Source: Hyalella azteca (taxonomy: Eukaryota > Arthropoda > Malacostraca > Amphipoda > Hyalellidae). From it: 64,000 nucleotides of DNA. The stretch lies in contig NW_025939421.1 of assembly GCF_000764305.2 (NCBI RefSeq), positions 124,001 through 188,000 of the forward strand. The letters are read 5' to 3'. Under the pieces are notes generated by a model. The model ran no database searches. It saw only the letters and a program-made list of their open reading frames with translations, and was not told the DNA's origin. This document shows positions 26,146 through 36,325 of this stretch, one piece after another. Position numbers and translations under genes: made by a program. Within the stretch, counting starts at the first letter, position 1, and every line of letters starts with the position of its first letter.

Positions 26146-26400
26146 AGCAGCAACAATAACAGCAGTGATAGTAAACAACGTAGCAGCAGCATTAACAACG
26201 TCAATAGCAACGGCCACAACAACATAGCAACCACAATAATTAACAGCAGCAGCATTGCTACATCAATAGCAGCAGCATTGCTGCATCAACAATAGCAGCG
26301 GCATTGCTACATCAACAATAGCAGCGGCATTGCTAGATCAACAATAACAGCAGCATTGCTACATCAACAATAGTAGCAACAACAGTGTCGGCAACAACAA
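26146..26400. repeat. AAC/AGC trinucleotide tract and 26-bp minisatellite
   Basis: Interrupted AAC and AGC triplets are followed by about five copies of a 26-bp unit with AGCAGCGGCATTGCTACATC (26240-26390). The open frames here are by-products of a stop-poor repeat. Confidence 0.9.
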
Positions 26401-26504
26401 CAGCAATAAGTAGATATTGATGATTACTTGGAAGAACGCAGCACTTAGCAGTAGAAATTGACCAGAGTTGTAAAGTATAAATGGTGCTGAGCGGGAAAAG
26501 TAGT

Positions 26505-27125
26505 TGAGGCGTAGAGGAGTAGATCATTGTAGAGTAGAGAAGGCGACTCAGCGTTAGAGAGTAGATCCTTAGGGTAGAGTAGAGACGATGACTCAGCGTT
26601 AGAGAGTAGATCCTTAGGGTAGAATAGAGACGATGACTCAGTGTTAGGGAGTAGATCTTTAGGGTAGAGTAGAGAAGATAACTCAGCGTAAGGGAGTAGA
26701 TCTTTAGGGTAGAGTAGAGAAGGCGACTCATCGTTAGAGAGTAGATCCTTAGGGTAAAGTAGAGACGATGACTCAGCGTTAGGGAGTAGATCTTTTGGGT
26801 AGAGTAAAGAAGATGACTCAGCGTTAGGGAGTAGATCTTTAGGGTAGAGTAGAGAAGATAACTCAGCGTTAGGGAGTAGATCTTTAGGGTAGAGTAGAGA
26901 AGGCGATTCATCGTTAGAGAGTAGATCCTTAGGGTAAAGTAGAGACGATGACTCAGCGTTAGGGAGTAGATCATTAGGGTAGAGTAGAGAAGGCGACTCG
27001 GCGTTAGAGAGTAGATCCTTAGGGTAGAGTAGAGACGATGACTCAGTGTTAGGGAGTAGATCTTTAGGGTAGAGTAGAGATGATGACTCAGCGTTAGCGA
27101 GTAGATCCTTATGGTGACAGCGTTA
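26505..27125. repeat. 45-bp minisatellite, about 13 copies
   Basis: The unit contains GACTCAGCGTTAGGGAGTAG followed by ATCTTTAGGGTAGAGTAGAG. Because 45 is divisible by 3, a 213-codon minus-strand frame stays open. It encodes an oligopeptide repeat with no sign of being a gene. Confidence 0.95.
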
Positions 27126-27297
27126 AGGGTAGATCATTAGGTAGAGTTAAGTAGCTGACTCAAGTCAAAAGAAGATTCGAAGCTAGAAGTTGGAAGGCTG
27201 TATATTTGAAGGCTAGATGCTTAGGATAAGAAGTAGTTTAGAAAATAAAACGTGAAATTTAGTCCAGACATCGTGAAAATAGCTGCGTAGCTTCTTA

Positions 27298-27392
27298 GAA
27301 GTTCAGTAGAGAAGCAGTCCAGTAGAGAAGCAGTTCAGTAGAGAAGCAGTTCAGTAGAGAAGCAGTTCAGTAGAGAAGCAGTTCAGTAGAAG
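27298..27392. repeat. 16-bp minisatellite, six copies
   Basis: The unit is AGCAGTTCAGTAGAGA in near-perfect tandem copies. Confidence 0.95.
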
Positions 27393-27399
27393 TTGAGGT

Positions 27400-30099
27400 A
27401 TTCAAGCGACAGATCCTCTTCCTCTTCATAGCTCACGCCGGCGCCTATTGACCATACAAACGATGCCGATTGTTTAATAAATGATTTTACAGCATTTTAC
27501 ATTAAATATCTTATTTTCATGATCTTTTACAATCCAAGTTCCTCAGAAGGCCTATCAATTGCACCAAAGAAATTTGACCGCAAGTCAATCCGTGTTATGA
27601 AAAATCATCAATTTTTTGACATTTAAGCTCATACGGTGACATAGGCTTTATAATTTTGAATTCAAACACCAATTTGAGTCACATTAAAGTAATGATATAA
27701 TTAAACCTGAGCCCACTCTGACCCAAAATAACAAGTTACTATCTTAAATTGCATCACATAATCAAATAATGTTTCTTCTGGTAAAATAAAAAAATGCAAT
27801 TGGCCTGATGATTGTCAAACGAGAAGCCAAACACACTTCTTTTGAGCTAAAGTTCAAATGAACCTTTTTTTGAAGATAATTAATGCATGTAAATTGCCTA
27901 AATCATCACCCAAACAGCTATCCATTTACTGTAACAAGTTGACTAATGGCCCATTTCACACCTACACAAACAAAGTTCGATGTGTTTGCATAGTTCAATG
28001 CACTTGCATAATTTAAAAATAATGAGTTTTCATAATTTTAAACCCACATTGTAGTGATAAGTAAAATTTTTTGCCAGCCACGCGAGAAGTCCAGAAATAA
28101 AAAACCGAAATAAATCATTACAGCAGAAATTATCGGAAGAAATCTTCAAAAAATCACGAAAAAATCATGACCCTTAAGAACTTTTAGCGAAACAATCCAC
28201 TGCGTTAGAAAATTCAGTTTTGGGCTACCAAATCCGATATAGTGTATTTTTAATGCTATGATAAATCCACGCTGCAAATGAAAAGGATTTTGCCGCCTGC
28301 CAACGTTGAATTCCTGTTTAGCATTTTTGTGTAGTATTATAATGGTAGCTCCCAAGAAGGGGCGAGCATGATTCAAGCAATTTAAAATATAACCTTGAAT
28401 ATAGAAAATACCAAATAATAAGCTTAAAATATAAAATTTGTATTTTTATTTTTGAACTAAATGATTATTTTAAACAGTCATCATCCCGAGTTAACTATAG
28501 AGACAAAATGTAACTAATCTATCATAGATAAAGTGAGACATGTGAGATGTGCTCGGCAAAAACGAGTTCTGGCAACGAAACTCGACGACGATAATAATAA
28601 TAAAACCTCGAAGCGCCCAATGAATATTGCCAAGTTCTTGGTGAACAGCGGTGTTCTTAGCCGTCAGTCATACGTGCGGCTAGGGCACGTGAATTTTACG
28701 TGGACAAGTAAATTTTACAAAAGCACATGCATTCAATGTAGCTTAAACAAGGTAAGTGCCTTTCGTTGTATAAACTTTTCTACAATTCCTCCATAGATCA
28801 AAATTGGTGCCTTTATCCAGCATTTATTCATATACTCCGTGGCCATGCAATCTCCTGCACACAAATGATTAATGTTCATCAAAAATTACCTAAGATATGA
28901 GTATCCTTAGTCGATATATATGATAACCTTAATAATAACTAATTATACAAGTGTGTCCGATAAGCAAGCTTTTCAACAAATATCAATAACTAACGACATG
29001 ACATATCATACATGAAAATCATGAGTATACTTCCCTGCATTTGCATCCTGCCAACAACCATGCCGAGTCCATATGAAACAAGACGAGAAAATGCGTGTAG
29101 AAAGCACAATGGAAAAATGGCACGGAAGCAAGAAATCGCGTAAAAACAACCGCTCACAACACCAACAACTGGACAAATCGAACCAGCTAAAAAAATGTAT
29201 GATGTAAGCGAGCACAAAACAAAGTAAAGAAGCCTTCAAAGAGTTATTATCAAGAAAAATTCGCTAAATCAGCTTACTAATAGCCGAACTCGGTGAATAT
29301 TCAACACCACTCTAAAACTTGAGCTCCTGTTCATTAATTGAACAGGATGCTCTATTAATGTTTACAAATTGAACACCGTGGTCACAATCACAACGACGAA
29401 CTGTGAACGCGTTCGCGATTATGTCTTAAGGTCTCACACAACGCCAACGCTCATTCAATTTTATGATAACACACTAATATTTCTATGAAGCATCACAGCA
29501 TAGTTTTTTGTCTCGGATCGAACTATGACTATTTCAATAACTCAGTCATGATTTTTTTCAAAATCCACAAAACACAAAATCCATGCTTGAAAATTAGGGC
29601 CCTTCGGCGACCTCGTCTCTCTTAGAACTGAGGGAAACTCAGGTCCAAGTTCTGGTCCAGATGCAGAACACGAGTATAACTGCCGGCGAAGTTCTAGAGG
29701 CATAGTGAAGATTTGAAAAAAGCATTCGTAACGAATTAGATCTTGAAAACTCACTCATAAGTAAATGGTGGGCAAGGCATCGCGTGATGAAAGTTAAACA
29801 TGCAAATCATCTTCGATTGATGGGAAAAAACTCATTGAAGCAGCACAAGTTGCGGAATAGGAATCAATCAATCAGGATGGAAGAGGAAGAGATTCCTTGA
29901 GGAAATTGTGGACAAGAGCACTTCAGGGAAATGCGGAAGGCAAATCGCCCCTAAGGTAAATATGTAACGGGAAAAAGAGACCTTGAGGTAAGCATGGAAT
30001 GGAAGGGGGAAAAAGAGCCCTTGAGGGGAATAATGGGGCCTTGCCACGGTCAGGGAAGGAGGCTTGTTGTGGCCTTTCCGCCCCTTTCCCTGGACTTAC
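27400..30099. other. Intronic sequence; one weak plus-strand exon candidate
   Basis: AT-rich. A plus-strand open frame beginning at 28533 runs in sense sequence to a strong donor (AACAAG then GTAAGTGCC, splice point after 28751). Its peptide (LDDDNNNKTSKRPMNIAKFL) is unrecognised and no acceptor or partner was found. Purine-rich repeats with CTTGAGG occur at 29880-30050. Confidence 0.35.
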
Positions 30100-30904
30100 C
30101 AACAATTGCCGAAGAGGAATGGCCGCTACTTGATCTCCTCTCGGACTTGTAAGTGTCGGACTCGCGCATGGTGTTGCTGCGGCCGCCAGGCGTCGCCGGC
30201 GGTGTCGATGAAGAAGAAGATTGTTGTTGTGCGTTGGCCAAAGCCGAGGCTGATTGACATGTTACAGATGTAGATGTGGCAGCAGCGGCCGCAGCTGCAG
30301 CAACAGCTGCCATAATTCCACTGCCCGCCCCGCCAATGCTTCCGGATTTGTTAGCTCCCCCGCCGGCGGTCTTGAAGCCCGCCATGGCCCCGACAACCGA
30401 CGCCGCCGTCGCCTTACGTTTGTCCTCGCCCCCGACGGGAGGAGTGGCCACGGACGAAGAAGGAGATCCTGTGGCACCGCTTATATGGACACAGCTCTCA
30501 AGGGCACAGCCTAATGATGCTACGCTATCATCACTAACACCTAATGATGCACTGCACTTGCCGGTACTACTCACAGCTGTACCGGCATCACAGGTAACAC
30601 TCACATTTGTACCCTTCAATTGGGTAGCGATATCAGAAGCGACACTCACTGGGGCAGAGCCCAAATTGGCACTATCCATTTGGTTGCAAATTTCGGAATC
30701 ACAATTTGGAGCGTCACCACCCTCTTTTGGACCATTTACTGGGCCATCGCTCTCTTGATGAGTGTTCATAGGGGCAATATCTTCAGCAACACAATTTGAA
30801 AACGCACAGCCTTGTTGTTGTTGTTGTTCCAAACGTGCTAAGGAGACGATCACGCTACAGAACACGAATAAACCCCATACCACTACCACAAAACTTGGCA
30901 ACAT
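30100..30904 (-). CDS. CaMKII: Candidate alternative CaMKII exon: large low-complexity linker, possibly an alpha-KAP-like first exon
   Basis: The frame is open for 268 codons from an ATG at 30904 (in-frame stop two codons upstream) to a donor GTAAGTCC after GTT-G, in phase 1. That joins the 15.4-kb hub exon in frame. Residues 5-23 are hydrophobic (FVVVVWGLFVFCSVIV and on), followed by Arg24, Gln27-31, an acidic Cys-containing stretch (33-140), KRK at 162-164, an Ala run (199-209), a Ser run (229-233), TPPATP (234-239) and KSERRSSS (253-260). Two readings fit. As a cassette, an acceptor ending CTCCTTAG gives an exon at 30100-30837 of 738 nt, phase 1/1, so the linker continues VK-A-RLEQQQQQ. 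As a first exon, the ATG gives a membrane-anchored, kinase-less hub protein like mammalian alpha-KAP. The ATG context is weak (C at -3). An unrelated gene is possible but less likely given the phase match. Confidence 0.65.
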
Positions 30905-31379
30905 CAGCTACAATATTCATCAATAATATCCGTATACCCTACTGTCGTTTCTATTACTATGTAATAAAACTTATTACAAAATTACTGTTAGTAGTACAAG
31001 AACGTTCATGAATAAGATACTCGTTTAAATCCCTACATATGTAGCGGTACTTATTTACCTGATAATTGAGCAATCGAAGTGATCGCGGATGAAACGACAT
31101 TTTCATCATTCCGGACAATGAGTTGAATACAATGAGCCAAGTACACACCACGTTTGTGTAATAGTAACAAACAATCACCAGTACACATTCAATGCAGAAC
31201 TGCTCAGCACTACAAATGCGTCAACTACTCAAAAAATTCGTCACTGAATTCAGATTAACGGAGAATTCACATTAATATTCGTTTCCTGTACACGGCTGAT
31301 TCAGGTTCGCATGAGCACGACTGATCGAGATTAACGGATGTTCAGATTCATCAACACAGAAACCGTCAACAGAACATAA
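30905..31379 (-). other. Region upstream of the putative alternative first exon
   Basis: If the 30.1-30.9-kb exon starts at its ATG, its promoter and 5' UTR would lie here. AT-rich; no TATA box in a supported position was identified. An in-frame TAG sits two codons before the ATG. A TTATCAG acceptor-like site lies at about 31060. Confidence 0.35.
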
Positions 31380-31640
31380 TTATTCAACAGATTATAATCT
31401 TTAAACAAAACAGAATCATTCAACAAAACAGAATCATTCAACAAAACAGAATCATTCAACAAAACAGAATCATTCAACAGATCAGAATTATTCAACGGAA
31501 CAGCAGAATCACTCAACAGAAGAGAATTATTTAAAAGAATAAAATTATTCAACAGAACATAATCATTCAGCAAAACATTATAATTGTTCAACATAGCATA
31601 ATTATTCAACTGAGCGTTATGATCATTAAACAGAACAAAA
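31380..31640. repeat. 18-bp minisatellite, about 14 diverged copies
   Basis: The core is GAATCATTCAACAAAACA. On the minus strand it encodes repeated LLNDSV, which explains a 123-codon open frame there. Confidence 0.9.
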
Positions 31641-31799
31641 TCGTCACATATTATCTTCATATTTCTTATGAAAACACAAACGGGTTTCGAGCGAGTTGAC
31701 ATCGACGAGTTGACATCATCGACGATGATGTGACATTTCCAACAGACACTTCAGCGTGATACCTGAATGTGTTCAACGCGAATGAGCATGGATACGTGA

Positions 31800-31900
31800 G
31801 ATTCTTACAGATCAGAACCACGGAGGGATGAAGTTCTTACAGGTCAGAACCACCAATGTATGAAGTTCTTACAAGCCAGAACCACCGAATATCGAAGTAA
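31800..31900. repeat. Roughly 32-bp tandem repeat, three copies
   Basis: Each copy starts TTCTTACAG or TTCTTACAA, followed by CAGAACCACC, and ends GAAG. Confidence 0.8.
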
Positions 31901-32436
31901 ACCTTCTACCACCGTATGTCACTCTCCAGGAACATAACTTTTAACATAAATTGTTCGTAAACTTTTTGAGTGTAGCAACCTGAGGACGTTTGTACGCAAC
32001 AGAGAACATTTTAAAGTTGTCGTACGTGTCGCTCACGTCATTTTGCGCTCACTAGCAACGTATCCTTTTTTGGTATGCTTGTGTGATGTGACGATATTGC
32101 TCCGGTTACTCGTGCCAGGCGGTAGAGGGCTAAGGCCGGAAATCTCGCAATAACAGCAACCATGTACGAAGATTTGAAACTAATATCAACTCTGCACATC
32201 TTTAAATCGACCTTAACTCGACGTTTACACTGGAAATACCGCGACCTAAAACTGACAAAAATGATAAAGTAATAAATTTTAAAATATTAAATTAATTAAT
32301 AAGAGGACGAAAAACCACCACCAGTGTTAGACGCCAAAGAGCAACTGTCCTGAGTATGCGCAGCTGCCAACTTCACACATGCATTTATAAACTTGCTCTC
32401 TATAAATAAAGAACATCTGCGTCAGAGGGTACCATG
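31901..32436. other. Intronic sequence, no gene recognised
   Basis: Nothing supportable beyond single-copy AT-rich sequence. A slightly GC-richer patch lies at 32090-32160. Confidence 0.5.
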
Positions 32437-32640
32437 CACTCAGAGAAATTAGTCAGACTTTGTCTATAAAGCAATCCACATTTTTTTCCCTCGTCTGGGT
32501 CATCCTGATTCAGAATAGCCCGGTAAAAAAGACGTAGCAGTGCAACGTTCGCTCTATTTGCACTGTAACTGTACACGGTTAGTCCGATCAGTCCAAATAG
32601 ACCCTATTTGGAGACTATGACCCATTAATTTTTCTCAGTG
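32437..32640. mobile_element. MITE-like element, family A, copy 3
   Basis: This 204-bp element begins CACTCAGAGAAATTAGTCAG and ends TTTTTCTCAGTG. It contains GGGTCATCCTGA and ACTATGACCCATTAA. Orientation is opposite to copy 1. Confidence 0.8.
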
Positions 32641-34589
32641 TGATATTAATCCAGCATTCGATTTCGTCACGTTTGTCACCTCAACATAATCCCAAGCACC
32701 AAGAAATATCATGAATTGTGCAAGTACATGCATATGGATTATTAACACATCATCTCAATTAACTATTTTACCTTTACACTTCGCATCCAACCATTTGGAG
32801 GTTAAACAATCAACACTAAGGGTTACCAACCCACAAATAAACATCGATGGGGCAGGGTGAACATCCATAACATCATAATAAGCAACATCAGCAGCCAAAC
32901 CACAGTTGGCAACAAGACACTAATCTTTTATTTAGCTGTTTATGCATAGAATACATGGGTGAGTTAAATATACATTACATATACGGTAAATTTAGAGCTT
33001 TTTACGAGTATATGAGAACTTAAAATCATTCAATATAAATCAATCGCAGTCAGGAGCATCCGAGCACTATTAAACTGACTATAATCATGCCTATAATCAT
33101 GACGAGCTGAAGTCTCTGCAAGCATTCAAAGATTATTCCAGCAATCACTGCGTAGAAGATACGGTTTTAAAAAATCACAATCATACCGTACTATCAATCA
33201 TTGCCTATCATCAGGTAAAAAATCAAGCGCAAATACAATAGAAATAACTTTCCATCTGCAAAAGTTGCTTCGTTTTGATTGCGCAAATCGAGCTAATTCA
33301 GCCGAAGTATATTAATAACACGATCATGACTGACGGTCTTGAACAGCGATACTTCGATGTCGATCACGACTGAAGACGATCAGAGCATCCCAGTTTGTAT
33401 ATAAATCGATGGCAACTTTGTAAGTAAAGCCAACAGAAGCGCTAAGGCTTATCAGGAAGCCAGTTCACCGTAAATGAATCCACTCGAGAAGATGAAACTT
33501 GCAACGAGAATACTCAGTGTTTCGCCTTACGACTGACTTCGTTATAATTATCAAGTTCCGACCATTACTATCAAGTGCAGATGATTAAATCAAGTATCGA
33601 TGATTAATATCACTATTGATTATTAATATCATGTGTAGGTGATTGATATCATGTTTTAATATAAAATATAATGATTTAGGTCATGTATAGATGATTAATA
33701 TCAGCATAGATGATTAATCTCATTAATCTCAAGTATCGAGAGTCACTCGATTCAAACTGTTAATTATCAGTAGCGTCAAGACTTCCAAGCGATGATAACG
33801 AAATCACAATGATGAATATTACAATGAATATTATTTTCACTGAATTGACTAGATAGTATTGTTCGTATGTGATGTATGTGAATGTCTTCGTCCCATTTCA
33901 GGACACTATGAGTGACATTGAAATTATGACGTCAGAGTCATGATTCGTTCGGTTGCTTTCCATGATTTAAATGAGTATCTGAATAATGAGAATAAATTAA
34001 TTCATGTTAATGAATTTTGTAAAACAATCAGTTTCACGAAGCCAAAGGACGTTCATAAATATGAAATTAAATGCCACATACACGTGCTTCATGTTAGTGC
34101 ATTGGAGTCCTGATGCAAGTCACACCTGTTGCCTTCATTGAACAAATCAAGTGTTGCATAAAATGATTTCAAGAAAAAAAGTATACTTCAGCGGGAAAAA
34201 AATATCGGTGCAAAAATAGTGAAATTTCATCAAAATAATCCTGAGATGCAAGTGTAAGGAAAGTCTCACTTCAAAATCAACTTTAAAATGCAAATGTCAT
34301 AATATCGATGAAACAATGCAAGTGAGCAAAAACGCAAAGAGGAAGTGAAAGAGAAATCGTCAAAAGTTATATCGGAAAATCACAGAGAAGTGAAATCTTA
34401 CAGTTAACCGTAGGCGAGTGCAAGGAAGAGAGGTGTAGTGATGAGGCATGATATACAGGGACCATACCTTCCAAGAAATAGAGGTGTAGAAATGGAGTGT
34501 GATATATAAACGAGCCATACCTTCTAAGTCTCTGGCGATAACAGTAGAGCTCCTGTCCACTTGAGTCTTGCATTTGTCTGAGGGGAGTG
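32641..34589. other. Intronic sequence with a loose repeat
   Basis: Diverged GATTAATATCA and GTATAGATGATTAAT repeats lie at 33580-33740. A 64-bp near-duplication ending ACCATACCTTC occurs at 34455-34525. Part of it forms a phase-compatible but weak exon-like interval (34402-34467). Confidence 0.5.
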
Positions 34590-34735
34590 CGAGTAATACG
34601 TTACCCTCACACTGTTACCAGTCCCCTCATCACACTTTTACCAGTCCCCTCATCACACTGTTATCAGTCCCCTCATCACACTGTTATCAGTCCCCTCATT
34701 ACACTGCTACAAGTCCCCTCAGTAATTTGTTACCT
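34590..34735. repeat. 23-bp minisatellite, about six copies
   Basis: The unit is close to AGTCCCCTCATCACACTGTT plus ACC. Confidence 0.9.
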
Positions 34736-35669
34736 GACACTTAACTAGGGAAATTCCCTATCATAGAGTAATTATTCTCCTTACGGTGTTACCATACCCT
34801 CGCTACGTTCACATTACCGTCATAGAGTTAACGTTACCCTCACACTGCAAGTTACTCTTAAGTGTTAACCTGTATTTATACGTTACCGTATAATTTGACG
34901 TTCCTCTCATAACGTTATAACGTTAGGCGTTATTACACCCGTATGCAGCATTATTAAATTACTGTATATTTATATTATAGCATAGGTACTTTTATTCTAT
35001 TGCTGAATGAACGCCTCGACTTTACCATACGAAAAATGGTAATGTTTTCTCGCATCTTCTTATCAACGAATGTTGCCAGATGACCAGTGGTCTTTCAGTA
35101 TTATTATCTTTACGATCGTTTCGTGAAATCGTTTTGTTGAGCCTAATGTTAAAAGTTCCGCATGAATTTTAATACTAATTTTCTTTTGATTTTTCGAGAA
35201 CTATGTTTTTTTCTGGAACAATAACATTTTTCACCAACAAAAACACAAACGATAACAAAACCAGATACACTTACATGGTCAGACATCACATCTACGTCAC
35301 CACACAAACATTAACTAAGGAAACATAATGAAATAACTAAAAGATGTAACGTGCTGATACAGAGATAACGATTTCAAATAATGTTGATCGAGAGACAGTG
35401 ATGGTCTTTGGATTAAACTATATTACATGTGATTAACGCATTTATTCGAAAAGCAGGCTTTAAATTTCTGTTCTGAATTTATTACAATACAAGGAAAAAT
35501 ATATAAACCTAATAACGATACTAGGAAATTAATCAGTTAAATCAGTTGAATGTATTTCAAAAAGCGTTATTTACACCTACAAAAACAGAGCTAACGTAAC
35601 AAACAACAAACTCTTTATCAATCGTGAAAAAAACATTGATAAAAACTATTAGTGGAAAATTAAATTTGC

Positions 35670-35820
35670 ATGTACGGTGAGGTTGAACATTTGCTGGTAG
35701 GGTGAGATTGAACGTTAGCATGTAGGTTGTGATTAAACGTTCGCATTTAAGGCGATTTCAAACGTTTGCATATAGAGCGAGATTAAACGTATACACATCG
35801 GGCGAGATTAAACGCTTAAA
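35670..35820. repeat. Roughly 25-bp minisatellite, six copies
   Basis: The core is GATTAAACGTTTGCAT with variable spacing of 23-27 bp. Confidence 0.8.
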
Positions 35821-36149
35821 GAAATATACTGAGGTACTGACGACGTTCGATCAGTTTTTTAGCACTGGTGAGAACATGAGCTTTAAGCATGACTTTCTCG
35901 TACAAAAAGAATTTTGTAACGCAAAATTCTAATGTACAACAAACCTTATAAAAAGACCTGACAATATTAGGTTCTTCGACAAAAAGGACGACATTTGGAA
36001 ATTTGTCAGTTTCTACGAGCCAGAAGAAGAGCAAGGCTGGGACACGCAAAGCTAAAGTCTTCACATATTATAACGAACAACAAAGTTCAATCAGTGAGGG
36101 AAAATGAAAGAAATATTGATAAAAATCAATTGAAATGGAAGTATCATAA

Positions 36150-36325
36150 CGACATCGAATACTGTATTGTTACCACATTTATTGAATGGTACAATATGAA
36201 GAAATATTAGAGTGACATCAAATACTGTAATGTTGCCACATTTATTGAATGATACAATATGAAGAAATATTAGAGTGACATCAAATACTGTAATGTTACC
36301 ACATTCAGTTAATGGTACAATCTGG
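36150..36325. repeat. 63-bp tandem repeat, nearly three copies
   Basis: Copies start GACATCGAATACTG or GACATCAAATACTG at 36151, 36214 and 36277. The third diverges after CCACATTCAG. Confidence 0.9.

Noticed and set aside
30540..30650. Three internal GTGAGT donors within the large linker exon.
   Set aside because: All fall at codon boundaries (phase 0), so joining them to the hub exon would shift the frame.
34402..34467. 66-nt phase-compatible interval MVPVYHASSLHLSS... on the minus strand.
   Set aside because: The acceptor is a poor GGAAG and the interval lies in a local 64-bp duplication; codon composition is not exon-like. It is kept only as a very weak cassette candidate.
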